Positions 57,652 through 64,000 of a DNA stretch of 64,000 nt are shown here, in pieces (the stretch's first letter is position 1; every line of letters begins with the position of its first letter). Under the pieces are notes generated by a model, which had not been told where the DNA came from, did no database searches, and saw only the letters and a program-made list of their open reading frames with translations. The DNA is from Microbacterium pullorum (lineage in GTDB: Bacteria; Actinomycetota; Actinomycetes; Actinomycetales; Microbacteriaceae), in the NCBI RefSeq assembly GCF_014836535.1, contig NZ_JACSQP010000004.1:371715-435714 (forward strand). Reading direction: 5' to 3'. A program made the position numbers and the translations under genes.

Positions 57652-58755
57652 GTGCACGCGGACGATCCGCTCTTGCAGGAGAGCCTCGTCGACCGCTTCG
57701 TGATGGACTTCCAGATGCTCCGCCTCGCCGCCGGTGACGCCAGCTACGCCCAGATCGCGCAAAGGGTGAGGCGACTGCGTGAGGAGCGCGGCGTGAGCGA
57801 GGCTGCCGCATACGTCGGGCGTTCCACCGTGTACGACGCCTTCCGCCCCGGTCGGCGTCGGATCAATGCCGCCCTGGTCGCCGACATCGCCACGGTGCTG
57901 GGCGAGGATGCAGAGCGGGCCGAGCACTGGCGCGAGTACTGCGTGCGCGCCCAGGCCGAAGCGGGCGCCCGCACCGAAGCCGCGGGACCGGCGGCGCCGC
58001 CCGCCGGCTCCGAGCGCTCCGCCGACCCCATCGAAGCGCCCGCTGCTCCCGTGCCCGCGCAGCGTGCGTCGCCACCTCCCGTTGCCACGTCGCGAAGGCT
58101 GAGCGCCCACTCCTCGTTCCTGGTCGTCAGCATCCTGATCGTCGCCGTCGGCGTTGCGGTGAACATGGGCGGCTCGCTGTTCGTGCGGGCGGTGGGCCTG
58201 CCCCTCTACCTCGACATGATGGGCACCGCGATCGTCTCGCTCGCCCTCGGCCCTTGGTACGGCGTCGCCGCCGCCATCGCCACCCACGGCCTCTTCGCCG
58301 TGTTCGAGACGACGCTCGTCGGCCTGCCGTTCGCGCTGGTGAACATCGCCGGCGCGCTCGTCTGGGGGTACGGCGTGCGCCGCTGGCGGCTCGGGCGCTC
58401 ACCGGCTCGGGTGCTGCTGCTGAGCGTCATCGCGGCGGTGTGCAGCACGCTCGTGGCCACCGCGGTCATCATGTTCTTCTTCGACGGGTTCTCCATCAAC
58501 GCCGGCGCCCACGCGCTGTCGGGCAATCTGGTCGCCGCCGGACATCAGATCTGGGGTGCGGTGTTCTCTGCCAACATGATCACCTCGCTTATGGACAAGC
58601 TGATCTCCGGCTTCGTGGCGCTCGCCGTCGTGCCCTACCTGCTGCGGCCTCTCGCCGGAGGGGAGGGGCACCGCATCGGCGGGTTCGACAACCTCCTGGT
58701 GCGGCGTGAGCCGCTCAGCCCGGCAACCGGGCGCGGCGCCGCGCCCCTGCGCTGA
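57652..58755 (+). CDS. Fusion of a helix-turn-helix domain with an ECF S-component-like membrane domain
   Basis: This 367-residue protein has three parts. Residues about 10-105 are soluble and look like an XRE-type DNA-binding domain ('YAQIAQRVRRLREERGVSEA', 'GRSTVYDAFRPGRRRI', 'ALVADIATVLGED'). A Pro/Ala-rich linker covers about 106-150. Residues about 155-335 form about six membrane segments with 'LPLYLDMMGTAIVSLALGPW', the hallmark of ECF transporter S-components. It has a GTG start with GGGGGAG upstream and no other transport gene nearby. It may be a membrane-bound one-component sensor that uses a vitamin-binding fold. Alternatively, the HTH only contacts another protein. Confidence 0.75.
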   Translation: MHADDPLLQESLVDRFVMDFQMLRLAAGDASYAQIAQRVRRLREERGVSEAAAYVGRSTVYDAFRPGRRRINAALVADIATVLGEDAERAEHWREYCVRAQAEAGARTEAAGPAAPPAGSERSADPIEAPAAPVPAQRASPPPVATSRRLSAHSSFLVVSILIVAVGVAVNMGGSLFVRAVGLPLYLDMMGTAIVSLALGPWYGVAAAIATHGLFAVFETTLVGLPFALVNIAGALVWGYGVRRWRLGRSPARVLLLSVIAAVCSTLVATAVIMFFFDGFSINAGAHALSGNLVAAGHQIWGAVFSANMITSLMDKLISGFVALAVVPYLLRPLAGGEGHRIGGFDNLLVRREPLSPATGRGAAPLR

Positions 58756-58876
58756 CCGCCAGGGGGGTGCAAGCACACCGTCCGCGCCTTGGCAACCGCC
58801 TGCGGCCGGGGGTCGGTGCTCCCGATACTGGCTGGTCGGGCCCCACCCCGGGCGGCCCCCTCGCAACAGGACGGCG

Positions 58877-59974
58877 ATGATGACCCCGCAGCAGCACACC
58901 CGCACCGGCGCGCCGGATGCCGAGCACGACGACAAGCCCGACGCACCGACCGAGATCACCAAGAGGTCGTGGAAGTACGTGCTCGGCAAGACCGTGCGCG
59001 AGTTCACCGCCGACGGCTGCGTGGATGCCGCGGCGGGACTGACCTACTACGCCGTGCTGTCGATCTTTCCCGCGCTCATCGCGATCTTCTCCCTGCTGGG
59101 CGTGGTCGGGCAGAGCGGCGCCGCCGCCGACGCGGTGCTGGGGATCGTCGAGGACGTCGCGCCCGGTGAGACCGCAGACGCGCTGCGCGGTCCCGTCGAG
59201 CAGCTGTCGCAGGCGCCGAGCGCCGGCCTCGCCCTCATCACGGGCATCCTGCTCGCCCTCTGGTCCGCCTCCGGCTACGTCGGCGCGTTCAGCCGCGCCA
59301 TGAACCGCATCTACGAGATCGACGAAGGGCGGCCGTTCTGGAAGCTGCGTCCCATGCAGCTGCTGGTCACCGTCATCGCCGTCGTCTCCCTCGCCGTCGT
59401 GGCGATCGGACTGGTCGTCTCAGGCGACGTCGCCGACGCGGTCGGCGGCGCACTGGGCGTCGGGGAGGGCGTGCGGCTGGCGTGGGAGATCGCCAAGTGG
59501 CCGGTGCTGCTGCTGATCGTCGTCTTCCTGGTCGCGGTGCTCTACTACGCCACCCCGAACGCCAAGCAGCCCAAGTTCCGGTGGATCAGCATGGGCGCAC
59601 TCCTGGCGATCGTCGTGCTGGCGCTGGGCACGCTCGGCTTCGGGCTGTACGTGGCGAACTTCTCCAACTACGACCGCACCTACGGGTCGCTTGCGGGCGT
59701 CATCGTCTTTCTGCTGTGGCTGTGGATCGCCAATCTCGCGCTGTTGTTCGGTGCGGAGTTCGACGCCGAGCTCGAGCGGGGACGCCAGCTGCAGGGCGGC
59801 ATCCCCGCCGAGGAGAACATCCAGCTGCCGGCGCGCGACACCCGAAAGAGCGACAAGCGGGCGGAGAAAGAGCGGGAGGACATCCTCGAGGGTCGGCGAA
59901 TCCGGCGGCAGCACGAGGGCGACGCAGACGCGAACGGCATCCGTCCGGGCGCAGGCCCCGCGCCCGGCAGATGA
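58877..59974 (+). CDS. YihY/virulence factor BrkB family membrane protein
   Basis: This 365-residue protein has a polar start, about six hydrophobic segments and a charged tail. Family motifs are 'AAGLTYYAVLSIFPALIAIF', 'LWSASGYVGAFSRAMNRIYE' and 'YYATPNAKQPKFRWISMGAL', then 'LWLWIANLALLFGAEFDAEL'. AGGA lies 5 nt before the ATG at 58877; ATG 58880 is equally open. The family was once misread as ribonuclease BN; its true role is unknown. It has no clear operon partner. Confidence 0.88.
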   Translation: MMTPQQHTRTGAPDAEHDDKPDAPTEITKRSWKYVLGKTVREFTADGCVDAAAGLTYYAVLSIFPALIAIFSLLGVVGQSGAAADAVLGIVEDVAPGETADALRGPVEQLSQAPSAGLALITGILLALWSASGYVGAFSRAMNRIYEIDEGRPFWKLRPMQLLVTVIAVVSLAVVAIGLVVSGDVADAVGGALGVGEGVRLAWEIAKWPVLLLIVVFLVAVLYYATPNAKQPKFRWISMGALLAIVVLALGTLGFGLYVANFSNYDRTYGSLAGVIVFLLWLWIANLALLFGAEFDAELERGRQLQGGIPAEENIQLPARDTRKSDKRAEKEREDILEGRRIRRQHEGDADANGIRPGAGPAPGR

Positions 59975-59980
59975 GGAAGC

Positions 59981-60033
59981 TCTCACACAGACCTGCCTGC
60001 GGCCTCGCTCCGATGAGAGCACATAGTGTGAGA
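59981..60033. other. Inverted repeat after the BrkB gene
   Basis: TCTCACAC (59981-59988) and GTGTGAGA (60026-60033) are exact inverses around 37 nt. They start 7 nt after the BrkB stop. No T-tract follows. It may be a weak terminator stem or a site for the promoter of the DUF7882 gene at 60149. Confidence 0.3.
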
Positions 60034-60148
60034 AGTCAGGTCCCGCAGACGACGCTCAGTCATCGTCGCACAGCAACCCGAATCGCTCGTAGCATCTCTT
60101 CTTTGAATACTCTCCGCGACCTGAACCCGCGAGGCTAAGGAGAGCGCC

Positions 60149-60541
60149 ATGGGCATGTTGTATTACGGATCCGCCACCACTCCCATCCACATCGAGGATG
60201 AGATGCTGGCCCACCTCAAGGTCGTGATGGCCACGAAGCTCCGCCGCGGCGAGAGTTTCACCGTCACCTGGCGCCATGACGAGCACAGCCCCGCCGGGCG
60301 CACGACGCTGTGGATCGAACCCAGCATCCCGCTGCGTTTCACCTTCGACTCCGCCGACCCGTGCGTTCTCGACCCGGCGCTGCTGCGCGACCTGGCCGAC
60401 GAGGTGTCGCGGGGCGGCAGCCTGACCCTCCCGCCGCTGTGGACACCGGTGGCAGCATCGACGAGCACCGGTCGGCACGCCGCAGCGTCACGACGCCCGC
60501 GCGTACCGCAGGTGGCAGGCGCCGCCGGCCCGCGCGGTTGA
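60149..60541 (+). CDS. DUF7882-like protein, copy 1
   Basis: This 130-residue protein starts 'MGMLYYGSATTPIHIEDEML' and has 'AHLKVVMATKLRRGESFTVT', 'GRTTLWIEPSIPLRFTF' and 'LDPALLRDLADEV', the core of a family that I recall from Microbacterium-like genomes, where it is often misnamed ATP-dependent DNA ligase. No catalytic motif is visible. A TAAGGAG site precedes the ATG. The last 35 residues are low in structure. It faces a small partner-like gene at 60546-60905. Copy 2 is at 61027. Confidence 0.75.
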   Translation: MGMLYYGSATTPIHIEDEMLAHLKVVMATKLRRGESFTVTWRHDEHSPAGRTTLWIEPSIPLRFTFDSADPCVLDPALLRDLADEVSRGGSLTLPPLWTPVAASTSTGRHAAASRRPRVPQVAGAAGPRG

Positions 60542-60545
60542 TTGG

Positions 60546-60905
60546 TCAGAACCCGTCGAGGTAGTCGTCGGCGGCACCATCCGCGTCCAGAGCGATGCGG
60601 GTGGTGTCCGTCTGCGGCGATGGACTGCGCTCGTCGCGCACCCGGCCGGCGACGGCGTGCAGGTGCGCCACGAGCTCGGCGTCGACGATCTCGTCGTGCG
60701 GTGACTGCTCGGCATCGGAGATCAGCTGGCTCGCCGGTCCGATCAGCACTTCCGACCTGCCGCGGGTGCCGTCGCGGTTGACCGTGGGGATCGCCACGGT
60801 CGCCGACGCGCCCGCCTCCGCCAGCGCCTGGGCGTAGTCGAGCAGCGCATGGGCGATGTCGGTGCCGGTGACGATCGACGTACCTGCGTAGTGAAGTCGG
60901 TCCAT
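60546..60905 (-). CDS. Small hypothetical protein, partner-type A
   Basis: This 119-residue protein ('MDRLHYAGTSIVTGTDIAHA', 'DYAQALAEAGASATVAIPTV', 'SEVLIGPASQLIS') has no family I can name. Its first 70 residues align with the 77-residue protein at 61352 (shared positions: DI, AG-x-x-A, VN, LI-x-x-A-x-QL). The last 40 residues are an added acidic tail. It ends 4 nt after the DUF7882 copy 1 stop, convergently. It is probably a cytoplasmic partner of the DUF7882 proteins. Confidence 0.6.
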   Translation of the reverse strand: MDRLHYAGTSIVTGTDIAHALLDYAQALAEAGASATVAIPTVNRDGTRGRSEVLIGPASQLISDAEQSPHDEIVDAELVAHLHAVAGRVRDERSPSPQTDTTRIALDADGAADDYLDGF

Positions 60906-61026
60906 CCCCCGTCTTTAGTCGCCGCCCGCGCGGACGCACAGGGACTTCCGCTGGAACGGTGGGTGCGCGAAGATGAGCCGCGACCCGTGTCGCCGGCGCG
61001 GCGCGGGGAGCGGAGGGGGCGGCGCG

Positions 61027-61365
61027 ATGGGCAAGTTCATATTCGAGGGTCAGCTCAAGGCCGATTTCGAAGACCGACTGCTCTCCCATTTGCAGCTGGT
61101 GATCGGCAACAAACTGCGCCGCGGCGAGTCGTTCCACTTCACCTGGCGTGACGACGCGAGCATCGGCGACGGGCGCACGTCGATCTGGCTCCACCCCCGC
61201 AGCGTGCTCGTCTACAAGTTCTACGGCAGTCGCCGTGCGGCGCTGAACCCCGCCTGGCTGGGCGCGCTGGCCCACACCGCCAACTCGCCGCACGGGCTGT
61301 ACGTCGTGCCGGAGCCGGCACCCGACACCGAGACCGAGGCGGCGAGATTCGATGAAGCGAATTGA
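61027..61365 (+). CDS. DUF7882-like protein, copy 2
   Basis: This 112-residue protein ('MGKFIFEGQLKADFEDRLLS', 'HLQLVIGNKLRRGESFHFTW', 'GRTSIWLHPRSVLVYKFYGS') is a clear paralogue of the protein at 60149-60541. A GGAGGGGG run precedes the ATG at 61027. It overlaps the next gene by 14 bases, so the two are translated together. The 'LRRGESF' core is shared with copy 1. The function is unknown. Confidence 0.75.
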   Translation: MGKFIFEGQLKADFEDRLLSHLQLVIGNKLRRGESFHFTWRDDASIGDGRTSIWLHPRSVLVYKFYGSRRAALNPAWLGALAHTANSPHGLYVVPEPAPDTETEAARFDEAN

Positions 61366-61585
61366 CATCGCCTACGGCGGCAACGCGTATTCGATCGGCA
61401 ACCGCGACATCGACGAGATGCGCGCGCAGATCGCCGCGACGGTCGCCGGTGACGCGCCCGCGTTCTGGCTCGAGGTCAACTACGGCGAGGGCCAGTTTCG
61501 CCCGACGTACCTGCTGATCAGCGCGGCGACGCAGCTCTCGCTGACGCCGATCGCCGGCGATGAAGAGACCCTGCCGTCTCCGTAG
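61352..61585 (+). CDS. Small hypothetical protein, partner-type B
   Basis: This 77-residue protein ('MKRIDIAYGGNAYSIGNRDI', 'APAFWLEVNYGEGQFRPTYL', 'LLISAATQLSLTPI') resembles the first part of the protein at 60546-60905. It starts inside the end of the DUF7882 copy 2 gene. Its own end overlaps the convergent IclR gene by 68 bases. I can assign no function, but the repeated pairing with DUF7882 is suggestive. Confidence 0.65.
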   Translation: MKRIDIAYGGNAYSIGNRDIDEMRAQIAATVAGDAPAFWLEVNYGEGQFRPTYLLISAATQLSLTPIAGDEETLPSP

Positions 61586-62399
61586 CGACCGCTGTCTGGG
61601 GGTCGGCCGAGCGTGCGCGGGTCGCGCTGAGCGGGCGGCCGTGCAGGCGACGGGACAGATCGTCGGCGCCGGCGGTCACCTGCGCGACGATCGCGGTGAC
61701 GGCGTGTGCGGGCAGCGCCGCGTCGAACGTCACCGCGATGCTCGCCGCCGGCCACCCGGTGTGATCGCGCACGGCGACGGCCACCGAGGCCAGCCCCGGC
61801 GTGATCTCACCGTTCTCGGTGGCGTACCCCCGGGCCCTCACGTCGGTCATCAGCCGGCTCAGCTCGCCGTAGCCCGATCCCTCCCGGTCGGTGCGCTGCG
61901 CGAACGCCGTGCGGTCGGGGAAGAGTGCGCGCAGCTGTGACTTCGGCAGTGTCGACAGCAGTGCACGTCCGCTCGCGGTGAGGTGGCTCGGCAGGCGCAC
62001 CCCCACCTCGGAGACGAGCGAGGGGCGGCGGGGAGCCCGCTCCTCGATGAGGTAGATCACATCGCGCCCGTGCAGCACCGCGAGGTGGCCGCTCTCGCCG
62101 ACACGGTCCACGAGCGCGGCGAGCACGGGCCCACCCAGCCGCGTCAGCGGCTCCTGGCGCGAGAATCCCGAGCTGATCTCGAACGCGGCGATGCCGATGC
62201 CGTACCGCCGCTCCTCGGGGAAGTGCAGCACGAAGCCGTACTCCTCCAGGACCCCCAGCAGGCGGTACACGCTCGACCGCGGGAGTGCGAGCGCGGTGGC
62301 GATGCTCGCCGCCGTCACCGGCCCGCGCTGCGCCGCCAGGTAGCGCAGGATCGCGAGGGTGTGCCGGGCCGCCGGGGCCGCCGACGCGTCGTTCGCCAT
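61518..62399 (-). CDS. IclR family transcriptional regulator, probably of histidine use
   Basis: This 293-residue regulator has the IclR winged helix ('HTLAILRYLAAQRGPVTAAS', 'LALPRSSVYRLLGVLEEYGF') and effector domain ('GHLAVLHGRDVIYLIEERAP', 'PSHLTASGRALLSTLP', 'GYATENGEITPGLASVAVAV'). The last 40 residues ('GRPLSATRARSADPQTAVAT') run past the normal family end and overlap the convergent small gene. It is divergent from hutH, and a perfect palindrome lies in the spacer, so it very likely controls hutH. Confidence 0.87.
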   Translation of the reverse strand: MANDASAAPAARHTLAILRYLAAQRGPVTAASIATALALPRSSVYRLLGVLEEYGFVLHFPEERRYGIGIAAFEISSGFSRQEPLTRLGGPVLAALVDRVGESGHLAVLHGRDVIYLIEERAPRRPSLVSEVGVRLPSHLTASGRALLSTLPKSQLRALFPDRTAFAQRTDREGSGYGELSRLMTDVRARGYATENGEITPGLASVAVAVRDHTGWPAASIAVTFDAALPAHAVTAIVAQVTAGADDLSRRLHGRPLSATRARSADPQTAVATETAGSLHRRRSASARAASPR

Positions 62400-62407
62400 G
62401 GCCCACT

Positions 62408-62423
62408 GTCTCACGGGTGAGAC
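62408..62423. promoter_or_regulatory. Perfect palindromic operator between IclR and hutH
   Basis: GTCTCAC-GG-GTGAGAC has exact 7-bp arms. It starts 8 nt upstream of the IclR start codon and 55 nt before the hutH start. Position and symmetry fit an IclR binding site that controls both genes. Confidence 0.6.
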
Positions 62424-62477
62424 GAAAAAGGCACGGAAGCCGGTGACGACGACACGCGGATGCCGTGTGATGAGACC

Positions 62478-64000
62478 ATGCCTGCCGTCACCAGCGAATC
62501 CGCTCCCGTCCACGTCGGCGTGGGGGCGGTCAGCCTCGCCGATGTCATCGCGGTCGCCCGTCACGATGCCGCCGTCACGATCGACGACGACGCCCGCGCC
62601 GCGGTCGCCGCCAGTCGCCGCACGATCGATCAGCTCGCCGATGACCCGGCGCCGCACTACGGCATCTCGACGGGCTTCGGCGCCCTCGCGACGACATTCA
62701 TCGCCGCGGACCGTCGCACCCAGCTGCAGCAGAGCCTGGTGCGGTCGCACGCCGCCGGATCCGGGCCGGAGGTGGAACGAGAGGTCATCCGCGCACTCAT
62801 GCTGCTGCGCCTGTCGACCCTGCTCACCGGCCGCACCGGGGTGCGCCCGGTCACCGCCGAGACCTACGCCGCCGTGCTCAACGCCGGCATCACCCCCGTC
62901 GTGCGTGAGTACGGGTCGCTCGGCTGCTCGGGAGACCTCGCGCCGCTGGCGCACTGCGCCCTCACGCTCATGGGTGAGGGCACGGTGCGCGACGCGCAGG
63001 GCACCCCGATGCCCGCCGCCGACGCGCTCGCCGCGGCCGGCATCACGCCGGTGGTGCTCGCCGAGAAAGAGGGACTCGCCCTCATCAACGGCACCGACGG
63101 CATGCTCGGGATGCTGGCGCTGGCGATCGAGGACCTCCGGCTGCTGCTGACCACCGCCGACATCACCGCCGCGATGAGCGTGGAGGCGCTGCTGGGCACC
63201 GACGCCGCCTTCGCCGACGACCTGGCGGCGCTGCGTCCGCAGCACGGCCAGCGAGCCGCAGCCGCCAACATGCGCGGCATGCTGGCAGGCTCGCCCATCG
63301 TGGCGAGCCACCGTGGGCCCGAGTGCACCCGCGTGCAAGACGCGTACTCGCTGCGCTGCGCGCCGCAGGTGCACGGCGCCGCCCGCGACACCGTCGACCA
63401 CGCGGCGCTCGTCGCCGAGCGGGAGCTCGCCGCGGCGGTGGACAACCCCGTCGTCACCCTCGACGGCCGCGTCGAATCCAACGGCAACTTCCACGGCGCC
63501 CCGGTCGGCTACGTGCTCGACTTCCTCGCGATCGTCGTGGCGGACGTCGCGAGCATGGCCGAGCGTCGCACCGACCGCTCGCTCGATCCCGCACGCAGCA
63601 ACGGCCTGCCGGCGTTCCTGGCGCACGATGCCGGCGTCGACTCCGGACTCATGATCGCCCAGTACACCTCGGCCGGCATCGTGTCGGAGCTGAAGCGCCT
63701 CGCCGTGCCGGCATCGGTCGACTCCATTCCGTCCTCCGCGATGCAGGAGGACCACGTCTCGATGGGGTGGGCCGCCGCGCGCAAACTGCGCACCGCGATC
63801 GACGGCCTCACCCGCGTGCTGGCGATCGAGGCGATGACCGCCGGGCGCGCCCTGGACCTGCGCGCCCCGCTCGCCCCGGCTCCGGCCACCGGCGCGGTGC
63901 TGGCGCGTCTGCGTGAGGACGTCGCAGGTCCCGGGCCCGACCGCCACCTTTCCCCCGAGATCGAACTCGCCGTCGAGGCCGTCCGCTGCGGCGCGCTGCG
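62478..64000 (+). CDS. hutH: Histidine ammonia-lyase, 3' end beyond the window
   Basis: This partial gene gives 507 residues and stays open to the window end. The enzyme removes ammonia from L-histidine to give urocanate. The MIO cofactor comes from Cys150-Ser151-Gly152 in 'YGSLGCSGDLAPLAH'; the first residue is Cys rather than the commoner Ala, a permitted variant of the family pattern. Active-site parts 'YGISTGFGALA', 'LINGTDGMLGMLAL', 'CTRVQDAYSLRCAPQVHGAA' and 'SSAMQEDHVSMGW' are intact. No ribosome binding site is seen, so the start may be leaderless. Probably under the divergent IclR regulator. The other hut genes are not in view. Confidence 0.93.
   Translation, partial: MPAVTSESAPVHVGVGAVSLADVIAVARHDAAVTIDDDARAAVAASRRTIDQLADDPAPHYGISTGFGALATTFIAADRRTQLQQSLVRSHAAGSGPEVEREVIRALMLLRLSTLLTGRTGVRPVTAETYAAVLNAGITPVVREYGSLGCSGDLAPLAHCALTLMGEGTVRDAQGTPMPAADALAAAGITPVVLAEKEGLALINGTDGMLGMLALAIEDLRLLLTTADITAAMSVEALLGTDAAFADDLAALRPQHGQRAAAANMRGMLAGSPIVASHRGPECTRVQDAYSLRCAPQVHGAARDTVDHAALVAERELAAAVDNPVVTLDGRVESNGNFHGAPVGYVLDFLAIVVADVASMAERRTDRSLDPARSNGLPAFLAHDAGVDSGLMIAQYTSAGIVSELKRLAVPASVDSIPSSAMQEDHVSMGWAAARKLRTAIDGLTRVLAIEAMTAGRALDLRAPLAPAPATGAVLARLREDVAGPGPDRHLSPEIELAVEAVRCGAL

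Noticed and set aside
62925..62933. Cys-Ser-Gly instead of Ala-Ser-Gly in the hutH cofactor triad as a novelty
   Set aside because: The known family pattern allows Ser, Ala or Cys at that place, so it is a described variant.
61518..63947. An 809-codon minus-strand open frame opposite hutH
   Set aside because: Only the part from 62399 downwards matches IclR; the rest is the antisense of hutH, a usual effect of high GC.
1..64000. CRISPR arrays, tRNA or rRNA genes, transposases, phage genes
   Set aside because: No regularly spaced repeats, cloverleaf-like sequence, transposase motifs or phage structural proteins were seen.

Overview
The window looks like a chromosomal segment of a high-GC actinobacterium, most likely a Microbacteriaceae member close to Microbacterium. 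The reasons are the GC-rich codon use, many GTG starts, several genes whose -10 box sits 6-7 nt before the start codon (leaderless type), sugar ABC operons without their own ATPase, a DUF7882-type family that I recall from Microbacterium-like genomes, and frequent GGATGC/GCATCC words. The genus is an inference. I see no rRNA, tRNA, CRISPR array, insertion sequence or phage gene.

Region 1 (1-10407) is a fucose island. A FadR-type regulator, a RhaM-like mutarotase, an aldo/keto reductase, a COG3618 lactonase, an L-fuconate dehydratase, an SDR dehydrogenase and a FAH-family hydrolase together give every step of the non-phosphorylative L-fucose route to pyruvate and lactate. A lipoprotein/permease ABC transporter and a cytoplasmic GH29 alpha-L-fucosidase supply the sugar. 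An 11-bp inverted repeat (ACATCSGATGT type) recurs in front of the regulator and the other transcription units.

Region 2 (10408-11080) is a decayed, internally deleted copy of the amt-hutD pair whose intact version lies at 35621-37458. Region 3 (11195-30837) is a second sugar-acid island. A long minus-strand run carries a second AKR/lactonase/FAH/SDR set, a mandelate-racemase-family dehydratase, an alpha-ketoglutarate-semialdehyde dehydrogenase with a COG3970 protein, and a CoA-transferase/crotonase/signal-less solute-binding-protein block. A GntR regulator, a second ABC transporter and a 713-residue beta-helix protein are read divergently. Three related operator-like sites tie these units together. 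Its substrate cannot be named from sequence.

Region 4 (30926-37458) is nitrogen salvage: a LysR regulator, an ornithine-cyclodeaminase-family protein, an FAD amine oxidase, an M20 amidohydrolase, an ammonium transporter and HutD. Region 5 (37477-40037) holds a DoxX-like remnant and a hydrolase/MDR oxidoreductase pair. Region 6 (40093-53782) is a glycoside locus with GH1, GH2, two GH3 enzymes, TetR, an MFS sugar transporter, an esterase, a phosphotriesterase-like lactonase and a zinc-type dehydrogenase. None of its hydrolases has a signal peptide, so oligosaccharides are probably cut inside the cell.

Region 7 (53805-64000) is mixed housekeeping and accessory material: an acetyltransferase, membrane proteins, a SnoaL-like/TetR divergent pair, an unusual fusion of a DNA-binding domain with an ECF S-component-like membrane domain, a BrkB family protein, two copies of a DUF7882-plus-partner module, and an IclR/hutH divergent pair. 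hutH runs off the window end.
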